This document shows positions 1-14,300 of a stretch of DNA of 64,000 bases, piece by piece. The first letter of the stretch is position 1, and the number at the start of each line of letters is the position of its first letter. A program made the translations under genes and the position numbers. Source of the stretch: Acanthaster planci (taxonomy: Eukaryota > Echinodermata > Asteroidea > Valvatida > Acanthasteridae); the NCBI RefSeq assembly GCF_001949145.1, contig NW_019091362.1, positions 2,171,283 to 2,235,282 of the forward strand, read 5' to 3'. The notes below the pieces were generated by a model. That model did no database searches and was not told the DNA's origin. It worked only from the letters and a program-made list of their open reading frames with translations.

Positions 1-799
1 ATTAGCTTTCTGACAAGCAAGCCTTAGAAGCTCATAATTTACGGCTTCGTCTTGAATACAGGGGTACCAGTGACGTCATGGTTTGCCATGCCAGAATGGC
101 AAGGATTTGCGCACTACTGATCAAGTTACTAAGACGTTTTGGGTAACAGGGCCTCCAATTTTGTTCCAATGAAATTGATTAAAGAGTTACAGCACCTTGG
201 GCGCATATGACGCAATCGATCATTAGCTGTTTTGCAAGCTGGCGAAGTAATATGAAAAATTCCCAGAGTAATGGAAATCAATCCCTTTGAATACACAATT
301 CTTGCGTTTCATCCATTAGAAAGGATATGCCGTCCCCACCCAGTTCATACGTTTCTTCTATTAACAACAAAAAATTGATTTAATTGATTTCACCTCCATT
401 CACTTCAAATGGTAGGGTATTCTGGTATTTTGGTGTGTCGGGCATTTGACGACTCGAAGTTTTTTTAAAATGAGCTCAAAGTATAACTACATTCAGACTG
501 ATTAGGACTGACTTTTGTTTGTCTTCAATCATGAAACGTGGGTAGAAAATATTGCTTGGCGTCTACACTTATGGCTGCAGGTTCGTACCAGACATGCTGG
601 ACAGGTCAACCTGAAATGTTTACCGAAGATTTGAAGCCTAGGCATCAGAGTCATTGCTTTCATCTTAATTGGGAATGGCAAATACAAATTTAACAAGACT
701 GGCGAATTTCCCGTAAGAGAAATCAAATATTGACAATACTTGACACAGATTGATCAAGTGTTTGCCCCGGTCTTGTTCAAGGAAGAGTGGTTTAGTTGA

Positions 800-997
800 C
801 AGCTATCCCGTTGTATTAATTCGTGGGCATGCTTGAATGATACTGTTTGTTTAAGTCCGATCATCCCGTTTACAAAGTCAGATTTCGATCAGAGATACAG
901 CATTTTGATAGATCGTGCTCGCAATTATGCCTCAAGTCTGCTGATGAAACAGTACAAGACTCTTGTAAACGTAGATCATGTGAAGGAATGCGCCTGA
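800..997 (+). pseudogene. Unrecognised 65-codon open frame, possibly a 3' exon remnant
   Basis: Stop-free from 800 to TGA at 995. The second half (FDQRYSILIDRARNYASSLL) has a codon-like composition and amphipathic character. No ATG at the front and the upstream AG at 800-801 lacks a pyrimidine tract. A further open frame in another phase follows at 1044-1256. I recognise no family. Weak candidate. Confidence -1.
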
Positions 998-1675
998 TGT
1001 ACGGCAGCATTGTTTTGGAATGAAGATTAAAAGTTGAAGATTTGTGACGAATATAAAGTTTCCTTCAGTCAGGGGTTGTCGTGTTGAGTTCTTTGGAGAT
1101 GTTGAATTTCGTTTTGCTGGTATTCAAAGAACTTTGTCACGCATTGAAGAGCGGGCAAATGTTCAAGATCGGCACGATCTTGTTATTTTTATATCTGTTA
1201 ATAAATACGTGATTGTATTTATTTACAAAAAGTTATTATTTTATTTTTATTCTTAGTGTGTGGGCTTTTGCTTTATCACCTGCGATGTAAGAAATCAATG
1301 CAGAAGTTGGAAAGTTCAACCAATTGTTGGCGCTTACTATGATCTAAAAGTGAATTATTTTGTAATTTTCTGGTTCCATGTTTCCGTAAGTGATAGAAAC
1401 GAATCTAAGATAAAACTTATATGTTACCTTCAGCGATAAATTATCACTTGTCATTTCAAAAAATAGTTCTTAAGACCGAAAGGACAGAGAACGTTGTCTG
1501 TTACAACCATTTCAGAGTGACAATTTCAATCTCAGTATAGTTTATTGCTAAGGTGTGCACATATAGAGATCGCAACATGGGCTATAAATATACCCCAACA
1601 CAAACGCCAAAACTAAATAACCTCAGCCTCAGAGAGGCCACCAATAATTTCAGAGGTCCTCCCCTAAAGAAATCC

Positions 1676-1712
1676 CCCCCCCAATTTTGGTTCTGGATGC
1701 ACCCTCGATTGG
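1676..1712. mobile_element. Fragment of a GGATCC-end MITE
   Basis: A C-run followed by AATTTTGGTTCTGGATGCACC. In reverse complement it reads like the CAGGGGCGGATCCAG-type end seen at 16731. Only one end is visible. Confidence -1.
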
Positions 1713-2109
1713 GTAATTTTATTCCTCCATGGTTGAAATTTGCTAACCGTTTTTAACCAATAAATATTATTGCCCGGATAATGTGTTACAAACTGACTGA
1801 TAGAGAAGACGGATTGGTCTTGTCAACATTCAGCAGAGGTTTCGCCAGGGGCTCTATCACTCAGTGTGTTTGGTTTATCCGAGGGTAAATTGGATCCAGA
1901 GTGGAGTCAGGGTATACGTACCCCAGGTTTGGTGGGTTGATCAGCATCATGGTTTTGTGTGGGCCAAAAGGTGTTGTGCGAGTCTTTCTACGAAGTATTT
2001 TAGCAATAAAGGACTGGTATCAGGTCTTCTCTGGATTTTGATCATGAATACAAATGACCACATTCCACCTGCAGCAAATCCAACATTCAAGCAAATATTA
2101 GAAGATCTA

Positions 2110-2165
2110 GTTTTATTTTTTTATTTTTTTATTTATTTATTTTATTATATTTTATTTTTTGGTGG
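2110..2165. repeat. T/A-rich low-complexity run
   Basis: Irregular TTTATTTTTT/ATTTATTTAT repeat. The 112-codon open frame crossing it is a low-complexity artefact. Confidence -1.
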
Positions 2166-2989
2166 TTACTCTTTGGCTGTTTTGAATTTTTTGTTACTTT
2201 GAAATTTGAGGGAAAACTGTCTCATCTCGTTCCTTGCTTGATAAATGTTTAGAATTGTTCATTAATCACATGCAACGCTGTAGTTGGCACTGAGGAATAT
2301 ATCATCACTATCAATAGACTTACAACCCATTGAGTTTTTATAAATCGAACAGTTCAATTTAAAAAAGAACTCAAACAAATTTAGGTATCTATCTGTTTTA
2401 TTTTACTGTACGCAAAAAAACAACAATTTAACATTGTTTGCCTAGCGGTGTGGCACTGAATAAATCGCGAATAAGGTTAATAACTTTGCTTGCAGGACCA
2501 AGTGACAACTTGTGCCTGTATGTACATATATGTCCATCGGTACTTTTCTGAGTGGTTAAATATTAGTAAGTGGTTAATGTTAACGCTGACCAAATAACTC
2601 ACCAGCGGCAATTTATTAATTGTGGTGAACAGTAAGCGTGGCTACACAGAGAAGAACCTGCACGGAATTGAAAGTGGCATTTTGGTAACGCCATGCCATT
2701 ACATACAGCTGCAGCTTCTGCCCACTGATTTATAAACATGACGAAAAAGGCTAAAATGGACAATATATGTACTTCAAATCGTGCTTTCCGCCACTCGAGA
2801 AATTGAAAAACTGAGATATGGCTGGTTGCCAAAAACGGACGGTTTGAGGCAATAGTATTACACAAGAAAGCAACTGCAAGAGAACTTTATGAATGTTAAG
2901 CATTAAAAGTAAGTTTCTAGAAACATAACTAAGGTAATTCGCATGTTTTACGATTCTTAATCCCAAAGGTACACCGAAGGAAGAGTTAT

Positions 2990-3425
2990 GAGTAAAAGGA
3001 TGAATGACTTACAGAAGGTTTCTGTCGGCAAGTCCGCACACGGCATAAGCCCGTCTTCACGCCTGAACAGCACCGGCAGAAGCTATGAGTACACAAGGGT
3101 CGAGCCTGGCCTGGCCACGGCAGTTGGGGGAGCATTGTCACAATGGCATCACCCGTCACCGACCATGTGATGCTCCAATCACAGCCCGGTATTCTGAGTA
3201 GGTGCGCAATGACACGGGAGGGGGAGGGCTGAGCGGCAACTTGAAGGGCGAGTCGTTTTCCACCCTCGATCCCAAGGTGCCGAGTGTAATAGGCCAAAGT
3301 GCCGCGCCGTGCCGGTAACCACGAAACGCCCGTCTGGTGGATGACTTGGAATAACTGGACCAATAGTCAGTCGGCTTAGGCCTACAGCCACGTAGCAGCA
3401 CAGCTGGCAACGACATCAAAGGGCA
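2990..3425. other. GC-rich block with several overlapping open frames
   Basis: GC content is clearly above that of the flanks, and both strands have long stop-free frames (up to 125 codons on minus, without a convincing ATG), which high GC alone will produce. No domain is recognised. A GTAAGT on the minus strand near 3012 could be a donor. Unassigned. Confidence -1.
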
Positions 3426-6400
3426 AATAAGGGTATGCCAAAGAAATCATTGTTGAATGGGAAGTAGCCGCATCCACCGAAGAATGCAAGCAAGAAGAAT
3501 ATTTTAAATTTCTCTTTCAATATTATCTGTTCGCCGTTGAGGTATGAAGTTTTACAAACTAGATTTATAAACTGCTTATATTAAAGCTCAAACAATTATT
3601 GAGAAGATGATGAGATCAGCTCATAGCAGCGGAACATCTTGAAAACAAATAGCAAACCTCTCTATCAAACAAACTTTAAAACGAGATAGAATCGGGCTTC
3701 TGGAAAGAAGCTTTCATTACAAGCGTCTTATTAGAACAGATGACACTGTAAAAGATTGCCAGCTGTGTCGTTCTGTTTCTTTCTTTCCTCATTTTTTCTC
3801 TCGTTTAGTTTATGGTCTGCATGCATTGTACCAGGCTCTTCAATGTTAGACTAGAAAATAAACAAGAAAATTTAATTCTTTTGACTAGAATTTAACCACT
3901 CTCCAAAAAGAACGCTGATTTGCAGAGTTGTGATTGAACACCAATATTGAAGGGGGTTCGTTCAAAAAGGCCAGCAATAAAGGTGGTTTGAATACAGCAA
4001 AGGTAAAAGTAGAGCATAGTGTTGTGTGTACTTTGCACACGGTCTCTTAAAGGTCTCGTCTTTAGTGTGCTAAAGCCAGTGATGAAGGAGTGATGGTAAA
4101 TTGAGTGTACCAAAAGACAAGCCACCTCTTACCATTCCTTCATCGTCTCTGTTCCACTCCTTCAGATGTGTTTATTTGGGTTATCTGTGTTGAAACGTAA
4201 ACCATATATGGGCCCCTGTTGAGAGGAAGCTCTACCTGTGCTCTGGAAAAAAGCTCCGTGCAAAAAAGTGGGTTGAGAACAGAGAGCATTAAAGTCGTGC
4301 AATCAGTTACAGACAAGCGTCTGTCCTTCTGAATGAGCGACCCTACTCAATCTACGGAAGTGCCGGAGTCAACCAGACCAGTGGTTAGCAGGTGTACGGG
4401 AAATTGACAGAGACATAAAGCGGGGAATCGGGACAGTATATGCAAGGGGCGAGCCTGTGGAGCGATTGCAACATGTGAAGGAAGGGTGATGTGATAGATT
4501 GCTGAAGCAATCTTACGCACTATGGGCAACACAACTCAATCTGCAACGTGAATAGATGCATGCCTATGGTTGATGATTATCTACGACGTTTTGTGCAGTC
4601 TGGAACTGACGATTGCTGTTGGGCCGATAGATAGGCATTTAACCCGTTTTCAACGATGTTCGATCATTCCAAGTCAACCAAAGACATTAAAACACCTTGA
4701 GCGAATTGTCCACATCGAGCCAACTTGGACAAATAACACGGTCACAAGTATCTCCATAATGACACGTTCACACACTACAAAAAATGTGATTTCAAATCGA
4801 CACTGCTGGTGTCCATTAAACGCCGTTAGTTATTGAGTTTACAACGTTATGGGATTTAGTTGGAACTATGTAGGGAGTGATCCTGAGCAGATGCCACGCG
4901 ACGGTGTAAATTCTCAGTTTCTGAAGTTAAAATGTATCCCTTTCAAGATTTTGAAAATTTTAAGGTTTGCATATACCTTTAATGTAACTGAATGTCTCTG
5001 CGTATGTGAAGACACGTTGCGAGCTGGCGTTTAGTGCTTACCAAAGCGATCCTGTCCGTCTGGTTTGTTACGAGCACTCTTTCTACTCGGAAAATTGAAA
5101 CGAAATCGTGCATGGCCTATTACAATTCTTCATTCGCGGTTGCGCGCGAACCGCACCATGGGATCGACGAATCCCGCCGAGCCAATTACCACCGTCGTGA
5201 CGGGGGGCAAGAGGAGGCGGAGTGGATGATCCGACTCGGAAATGCAGAGGGTAACCGAGCTGTCATTTTCTATCACGAAAAAGTTGATGGATCGTTTGAA
5301 AGACGTCAAATGGTTGAAAGTGCCGTGTCTGAAACACAAGAAGTAAACCATCAACCCCTTTAAAGTACAAAATACCTCCCGAGGCCTACTATGCTCCTCT
5401 ACATCCTTTGCTCATCGAAAAAATGGAAGAGGTATTTTTTTTTCAGTCCAAAAATGATAATCAGTTTGGACTAAAAAGATAAACATTGGTGAGAGAGGGA
5501 CTGAAACTAAACCACTCAGAAATAATAGTCACAGGGTCTTTCGCACAATCTGATTGAATTTTTGAAGGATGATTTTGCTGCAAGTCACGTCAGCCAAAAG
5601 CGTATGGTTTCTCACGTTGTCATTTGTGAACAGCTGACTGAAATCAGGATTTATTTGCGGATCTGTACTGGGCACCTTTGTGGTGTATGGTTTCACATTA
5701 TTGTCAGTCTGACCTGTCTTTCCAATGTGTTAAGTGGGCAAAGTGACGCACGTTTTCTAGCGTTATTCCTGATTTGACACAAATAATAGTAAGTACACAA
5801 TTATGCGTGACGAAAATATGAAACTGTATCGATAATCGATAGTCAGTGTTAAGGTTGGGTAACATCACTCATCAGACTTAAAAGTGACGAAATTCAGAGC
5901 CCTGAAAACACTAAGTTCAAAATTTGTTTAACATTAGTACTTTTCTTCTCTCCTTGACCAAAGCATATCAAATTTCCCCTGTAATTTCTCGCAGCTAACC
6001 TTAGCCAATACAAGCCAGAACTATCACTAAAGAACTAGATTTAATTCAATTTTCCGAGAGATTAAGCAGCATGAATCTGTTTTATTTTTATTATTACAAG
6101 TTTATTTTTACAAGTAACTCTTGTTTAATATACGTTTATTCGTATACTTAAATGGCAACTGAAGTATCTCATTTTTTTTTTCATTTCTGTTTCTTTTTTC
6201 CTGGTGGAGCAGTGAAAATTAATATTATACTAAATTCAGTTGAACCATTTTCCCTTGCCTTCTCGGTCTTACCACATGAACGAACGCCTCTCTCTGTCGG
6301 TTTGCACGACATAAATCTACATCAAATACCGTTAACAACGGAAAAATACCTTTTTGCAGAATTGGTCTTTAAACTCAACGCAGTAAATCCGGACCACCAG

Positions 6401-7860
6401 GAAACCCTTACGAATGTGACTTCGTTTTATTTGATGCAAGTTAACATACGTGCTCAATCTTCTCCATCAGTATCTGCCTTTTTCACACGCGTCGTCTTCT
6501 TTAAGAACCTTCCATTTAATTTTGAAATGAAGGGACAGCTGAATAGAATTTCACAAAAACGTATGGAATTTCGGAGACAAAAGCTTAAGCCTCGTCTTTT
6601 AAGATTGTACACTTGATGACTTTTTAGTGAAGGCTGAGCTTGAATAGACGTAAAGTCCGCGACGACTGCAAGTAATGATCATACCGAGATTTATTTCGAC
6701 CTTCAAGACACAGTAGCATTTTATTACAGGAAACTTTTCAAAACAATCAAGCTCACATGAGCAGAATGCGACAGACGGGAAAACCGGGGAAAGAAAACGT
6801 CTGACTGACGAACGTGAAAAGTGCTCTCATGTGTTGCAAAATAGATAATCTCAGAGCAGCTGGGTGCGACCTAGGAAAAGTCAAACGCAGCGCTTTCCCC
6901 ACATGCTGAGCTGCATTTGCGTTTTTCCTATATTTCATCTTTTGCGAGTGGGATGGCCAGTTATTGTCCACCGTGCAAAGATATTTGATGTTTGACTAAA
7001 ACGTTGTTTTGACTTTATCATTGTGCCTGCGAATGTGAGCGAAGATCTATTCACGACAAAACCAAACGGAGAGATGTATAAAAGAAACCTGCTATAGTTG
7101 AAACTATATCTTCGTTTTTGTCTCCCTACCTGAACATTCAAGCAAAAATGTACAGGGAATGTAAAACCAAATAATATTGCATTCCAGGGCGGATTAGACC
7201 CCAAGACAAGCTCTCCCATCACAGAAATACCTTAAATGCAGTATTTGATACCATTTAATCAGAAAAAAACCACAATGTACACTCTACTCCACAATAGTTC
7301 GTCTAGCCACCAATTTAAAGAGTGATAGAAGATGGTGCTATAGAAATAGCCTAATCATAGAGCACGTGGAGGAAATGATCCCAAATGCTCCTACAATGTT
7401 TTTTAAATTAAAATCCCATCAGCAAAATAAGTGCACCAATTCTGGGTTTTTTTAAATTATTGCTCTCTGTTTTGTCTCGTCAGTCGTTAGTTCATAGTTT
7501 TTTATTTGATTCTTTATAAAAAAGACGTCTTGAAACTGTTTAACCCTATAGTCGAAATGACAAACTGTTGTTCATTACAATGTCAAATAACCAGGTCAAA
7601 GAATTCTCCTCTGTTTTGCGTTAGCAGACTGCGAAGAAAATAGATCTATAAATAACGATCTCCAGCTATTACTAATCTGAAGTATATAATGTCATCTCAG
7701 CATGTAAAGAGACCATTTTTTCCCGCCTAGACGTAACATCTGCCTTTTATACATACCTAATGCCTTGACGCGAAGTGCTCGCCTGAGGTGGTATGATCCA
7801 GAATGCTGTAGTTTATATTTGGACCGATTTACAGTAACTTAATTACGCGCCTGCCAGCCT

Positions 7861-8340
7861 GTTTATCTTTCTTCTTCCCCGTGGAGGGGTTTGAAGCTCA
7901 CCTGTGTTCTAAGTATCCTCGTCGAGCCATGGTTGAACTGACGTTTCTCTCCCATTTGTTCGGAGCACGGACAGCGCGCACAGCACGAGTATCGAGCAGG
8001 GGGACTCAAACGACCACGGGTTATTTGGACGCGAAACGCATCGCGAATCGTTCGAATCGTTCTCCCGCGCGCGCTATTAAACACGGCTTATCTATGCATC
8101 GATCAGTATTCAGACGGTTGGAAATGAGGTGAGGAAAGCCGTTGGGGTGGTTTGATTGTTGATTTTGATTTCGATCGTGTTTTGCTAGCGGCAGTTTGCT
8201 GCCAAGTAAAGACGGGTCAGGAAAACACATCCCCATCTTGAACGATACGGCCCGTGGAGGCAAATCCAACGCTTTGTTTTGGATCAGTGACCCGGTGCGG
8301 GCGTAGCCTCGTTCTTTTCCTAATAGCCCATAAAGGGTTA
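7861..8340. other. CpG-rich block with splice-donor-like sites on both strands
   Basis: This stretch is markedly richer in CpG (GCGCGCGC, TCGTCGAG, CGCATCGCGAATCG) than its surroundings. On the plus strand an ATG in good context (GAGCCATGG, 7929) opens 66 codons, ending in ATGAG followed by GTGAGG at 8129. On the minus strand an open frame ends in ACACAG followed by GTGAGC near 7900. Neither peptide is recognised. It may be an unmethylated regulatory island or an unannotated first exon. Confidence -1.
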
Positions 8341-11300
8341 TCACAATATTTACAGAGTGCTGGCCTTTTCCGTAAGCTATAAAAGCGATTATCCTATCTT
8401 GTCAGGTTATTGGCCAACAATCATTAGGATATCATCTTGTATTCTCCTACATACAGAATACCGTATGTTCGGTGAAATTCAGATTGATCAGCAACTGTTG
8501 TAAAATATTCGGCGTATCGTGTTTTGGTGTTTGGTATTTAGCCAAGATTTCCGTTGATTTTCAATCATTCCTGGATCTTCTGAAACTCAGACACTGCGGA
8601 ACTTTGTGCTGAAAATCTCCCTGTAATAGTTTTCCTACTTCAATTTCAACACAATTATTACATTGAGGACTATCTCATGCGATTGTGATCTCTCCAGCAC
8701 TCCTGAAAGAAACTGGTCGATTTCCTCTCGATACAGGAAGACATGTTTTGCCTGCATGCTTTTAAAAGGTTCATGATATGAATTTACCTTGAACACGCTT
8801 CAAGCGTGGGACACAAAGTAGCATTTACAAGGGCTGCATTCTAAAAAGTAGATTGCATGTGCCCTTTAACGTTAACTGGATTTCAGCAACAAAGCTTACC
8901 AGGAATGCCAACAAGATGAAAAGTAAATCTTGAACACAGGCCTCAATTAAAATACGACACCACGTCAATTTCAACACTTTGATCACATTTCAATGTAGTC
9001 AAGCCGATCGAAAAATAAATACAACACACTGACAGAAAGGGAACATGAGGTATATGGTTTATTTATCTAGCCCAAGCAAAAACTAAATCTGAGCAAAGTG
9101 GGCCATGATGATTTGCGCATCTGGTCCTTACGAGTTTCGTTCTCCCTCCCCAGGGTCGGAACACATTTCACAGACATATGTGACAGCTAGATGCACTGAA
9201 AGTTGTCCATCCCTTTCGACGGATGAATTGCAGTCACTCGTCCGTAATTACTCAGCCAAGTATGAGGAACATCACCACCATACCAATGTACAAAAATCAA
9301 CACCCTGTCGATATTCAAGTGTGGCAATATGATTTTGCACCTGTGTCCCATTTATCGGATTTCATGTGTACTTGGGAACGCAATTTTACAGAGTTCAGTT
9401 GGAAGTTGAAACATAATTGTATTTTCGTTGTAACCCGAGCCTCAACTTACAAACAGTACCCTTTAATCAGATGTAATACAATACTTGAAAATATACGAAA
9501 GCCCGTTTGTGCCAATATTTTTGGGGGTTGTTTTATTTTTGAATTTTTTTTTGGGGGGGGTGGTAATTTCTTTTTGAAACTTTACGAAAAGTTGGTAGGC
9601 GGGCATTGCCGTACTTCATGTCTATAATGTACAAGAACAATTTCAGGTCATAGCGGAAGTGCCGTTTTTTGATCCGTGGTTTCATTAAGGCCATGCAGTC
9701 TAGTTTTAGTAACTTGGATTTGGGAAATTTTGTTTATTATTATTATTTTGTTGAATTGTTTTTCTTTAGAATTTTTTTTTATTTATTTATTTTTTGGGTG
9801 GATTTGATTTGTGTGAATTTTTTTCATTCCCCTAAGGGAGCCCGTTAGTGGCAATTTAAACCATGCAAATACATGGATATATTTTTTATTGCGAAATAAC
9901 GCAATAATAGGCCAAATATCGTTTTAGGATCCTTAAACGTACAATGATACCATGATTTACTACCAAAATTTAACCACAATATGTGATCATAACTCAAACC
10001 AAGAGAGAAGTAGAAGCTCACGAGTTCGCTTAATGTCATGCTTAGCTGTCCTTGATTACTGTTTCACAGGAATTCACCTGCACTGCTCACTCAAGGGCCC
10101 AGCTTGAGTGCGACCCGCTGCAGGTCAGCGAGAGTATACTCTCTCTAAAGGGGGAGTATACTCCTGCATGCGGGCATAATGTGCACGTATCCTACTCTTG
10201 TTAACTGGAGTAACTTCCCCCAAATGTCCGAAGAATTATTGCATTATTTCGCAAAGAAATTGCCTTGTTTCGCATTTGAAACTATACCTGTATTTGCATA
10301 CTTCAAATTTGCACCAATGGGCCTCAACTTCCGTTGAGGGAAATGAAGGGAAAAAATATAAAAATTAAAACAATAAAAAATAACCAGTTTTCAAAAAAAA
10401 ATTTTTTTTCAAGTTGGCACGAACCGGTTTTCGTAAAATACACACAGTTTGTGCATCAATGTGTCTAGACCTGGGTCGAATGCAACTATTACGATGATGT
10501 CTTGGTTATAGAAATATACCTGTAGTCAAAAGAAATTATCTTGAAAAGGAATACGTGTTCTGGAAACAAAGACGGTGATAAAATCTCCAAGCATTAATTT
10601 TCACTCAAGTCGACCACATATACATTTAACAAAGGTTTCCTGACCTTCAGGGGGATTTCTGTATTCACATTAACCTATTTGGCTAGGGTATGGGGCCAAA
10701 TGGCGCGGTTGCCTTTCGATTCTGTGGTATTTGAGTGTTTGTATCATGTTTCTGCTGCATCCCGTACACCGGCCTGGCACGTTATAGAAACAGTCTCAAA
10801 ATCGCATTGACGGAAAGCTCTCGAACAGGCATGACGTGTATATTCGATTAAAGGTCGCCGAAATTCGATTCTATTTTCCCCTGTACCCACAATCACAATA
10901 CGTCCAGGAAGTTGGGAGTAAAAGTAACTTCATTAAAGCCCACAGCGCACTTCGTATCATCACACTAAACAGTTCCTTACGGTGCGACCAGAGGTGCCGA
11001 GGAAAAAAAATTGACAAATTGGTTCTTAAAACCCTGTAAGAAAAGCAGAGGACTCTGCTCTATGGCCCAGGGAGGCTGGAAATTTTAGCATTTTAGCATC
11101 ATTGGAACCTTGAGATCAGAATCAAGGTTCATATAATGGAAACCTCGGCCACCAAGAGACCACTAGTGGATACTGAGCCATTGGACAACTGGCGACAGCA
11201 CAAAGCTGTTCAAAATGAGCCCTTGTAAATTTTCAAGAGTTTTGCCAAACAATCTCCTGATCCACATCAAAGCTGATACCATGGTGAAATATTTTCGCAC

Positions 11301-14300
11301 GTGATTTTCAAATGTCATCTTCGTGAAAACTTTCAGTAGTGGAGGCTCATTACACCTTAATAAAATTCCATTTTAATGTTATACTCATTTTTTTCACAAT
11401 TGTATGCCATGCACATTTCCCTAAACAGGGAGGTATCCACTTCATTAATATGCGCTTTTCGATCTGGAACCTTGAGCTGATAAGAAAAAAATCAATTCAC
11501 GGTTATTAATAAATGGCTGTATTTTACCGGCACGTTCTTAACGTCAGGCACTTCCGTAGGGCCAATTATTCTACTTCTATCCAATCATTTTACAAAGGCC
11601 ATATTGTCCATATTTGGAAAGGGGCAAGGACCTTTGATACAAACACAAGTACATGTACTTCATAAATGTGCAAGGGAAATCTGTCGAACTAAATAGCAAA
11701 GTAAAAAAGGAACTAACAAAACGAGATTGCGTATCAGAGAGAACCAATTATGGCTGCCTTTAATTGGTGAATTTCAAATCAAATCCAACGTATATGAAAG
11801 CCATAACCTTCTCTTACTAAAAAAAAACATAAGACTAAATCGAAATTTCGAAACTTATAAACCAATAGTAGTTGACACTGGTCTCATAAAAACTAGTTTT
11901 TCACTTGGAGAAGGTTAACAACATAATATTTCCCTCGATCGTGCTGTGTTGGCTAACAAAAAAAGAAAGGTTCTGAGCACGCACTGACAAAATTTGATTT
12001 GAAACAAAATCTAATAAAAAAAGAAATAACTTACATTAAATATCGGTCGGGCAAAAACAGATTGGGGTGGTATTTGAAACTGCGACCTTACAAACTCTGT
12101 TTTCCGGAACTGTGCCATCCAATTCTCCACTGGCGTTGGTCTTTTCAGTGTCTGGTCAACCGGCCTCAAGACATCACAAACCCTTCCCTTTTGGGGCGGC
12201 CTGAAATATCGTGCGAAGTCACAATGCTGGAAAATTAACGACGCTGCAAACATGGTCAGTGACAATGGTCACTACATAGATCTTCACAAGGTCCTCCGTT
12301 TGTTCCGTCGACAAAAAGCTGCAGGAATCTTACCTTCAAGTTTTGTTCTATTTTTATATAATTTTTTATATTTTTTCCCAAAAGAAGCAGCTTTGATATT
12401 TTGTTGAATACAATCGATTGTATGATATAATACCTGATGTGAACATAATAGCCTATTTTTACTGTACATGTGTTTCCTGTGGAAGTATTATTAGCATTCT
12501 TTTTTTCTTTCCTGCTTCTTTCTGTAGCAGTGACGGGTACATGTAAAGGGATTCTACCAGAAACTTGCAATGGTAAATGGCTTGTAAACTGATTTATACA
12601 GCATATCCCCATTGCAAAATCAAACAATAAGCAGGCACAGCGTCAGGTGTATGTTGAACATAAGACTTTGCACATCTTTACCACACCTCATGATGATAAT
12701 CACCTCTCTTCAGACAAGTGAAAAATTCGAACATTTTCCTCGGCAATTTCCGTACATTCAAAAATGTCTGTCATTGTATTAATTCTGGTAAGGATATTCA
12801 TCTCAAATGGAAATTTGCCTTATAAACTATAAATGTTACCACCAATAATATATTTAGCAGAGTTTGCTGGAAGTTAGGCCTATATATAAAAAGCAAAAGG
12901 ACTCTTTATTTCGTTACATTTTCGTAATAAGCTCACTTTGTAGTATTTATGGCCTCAAAATCCTTCACAGGTTCATTGCCGGTACGACTGCCTACTTCAT
13001 CAGCAACAAATAATACAAACTTTACTGCCGATATAAGGAGTATATAGGCTTTTGCAAACAGTGTTGGAGCTATATGCAACAATGTTCCACAGGTTTGTAA
13101 AGAAGGAACATCCTCCGTGGCTCCAAAAATTTTTTAAAAAGCCACACTTAATTAACTGACCACCACTTGGCCTGGACAAAACCACGAAAAGCGCCCTGCA
13201 ATTTGCAATGCAACCTGTCGTTATAGCAACTGATTGCAAATCTTCGGTTTAAAAACAACGCAAATCTCTCGCGGGCTGTAGCTGGGGAAAAAGCGCCCGC
13301 AGGGTCTTTGCGATACAAACCGCGATAAGTCCTGTTTTGGCGATGGAGACTCGGTGTGGATGAAAGAGACCGAGGAAAGACAGGGCAGTGTGATGTATGG
13401 GGTTGTTTACCAGGACGTTAGCATCTCTCACTCTGCTGCCCCGTCCCATTTGGCCGATCAACGATGATAAGAATACCGAATCACAGCAAACAGCCCCACC
13501 TCAACTTTTTATGCGACGCGCCAAGAACATTTCTCATCCTTATCCAGCCTTGTGAATACCTCTATGTGGTAGAAGTGCGCGCTTCAAAATAGGTTTAAAT
13601 TATTTTAATAAGAGTTAAGAGTTTAATGTGAAAATCACTGAAAAAGTCTATAGTAATTTTTTTCGCATTTAAGACCCCGATACCAAAATAATGTAAAGTT
13701 GCTAAAACGGAAAATGGTCCTAAAAAGTTTATGAGCAGGATGATATCGTTGCCATTTTTAATGGTAAACGCACATAAAAATGGAACTTCCTCAACCCTAA
13801 TGAGGATCTAATCCCTCAACTATTTTTTCCAAGATTGTCGATACAACATTAAGTTTGCAATGAGTCTCTTTTGAACGAGTGCGTCAAAATTTAAACCGTG
13901 AATCAGACGAAAGTAGGCCTATTTCCGAAATGCCGAAAGAGACATGCGTTTTTTTAACATCTTTTTTATTTTATTTTTTATACCCAGCTTTGGGTCTAAA
14001 CATCCAAAGGCACGTCTTCTATACACCACTAACATTCTTTATATCTATAATACAACGACAATGGCGCAGTGAGGGATTTTCTACGGAGGGCCAGATTACT
14101 GGGGGAATTTGATTTCCCCAGCGGGGAAAGGCAGGATTTAACACTAGAGGTGCTAATCAATATATAGGTACTTGTAAATACAACAGTCGCAAAGAGTTAT
14201 AGGTAAAATGAGCACAGTGTGCAGACCAAGGGACCCGCATTGGAGTTGTCTTACAAGACGGTTCCCGACCGTAACAATAATGTGACGACACGAAGGCACA

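Larger units (their letters stand above)
1..7860. other. Region without a supported gene (1-7860)
   Basis: AT-rich intergenic DNA apart from the small items listed separately. The open frame at 6152-6616 (154 codons) has poly-Phe at its start and no domain; I treat it as chance. Confidence -1.

Noticed and set aside
2986-3419. Overlapping minus-strand frames of 125, 87 and 70 codons
   Set aside because: Several frames open at once is what GC-rich DNA gives; no frame shows a domain. Kept only as an unassigned GC block.
5157-5228. Short ATG frame in strong Kozak context (MGSTNPAEP start)
   Set aside because: It stops after 23 codons without a usable donor, and nothing continues it.
6152-6616. 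154-codon plus-strand open frame
   Set aside because: Low-complexity Phe-rich start, no domain, no splice context, AT-rich composition like the flanks.
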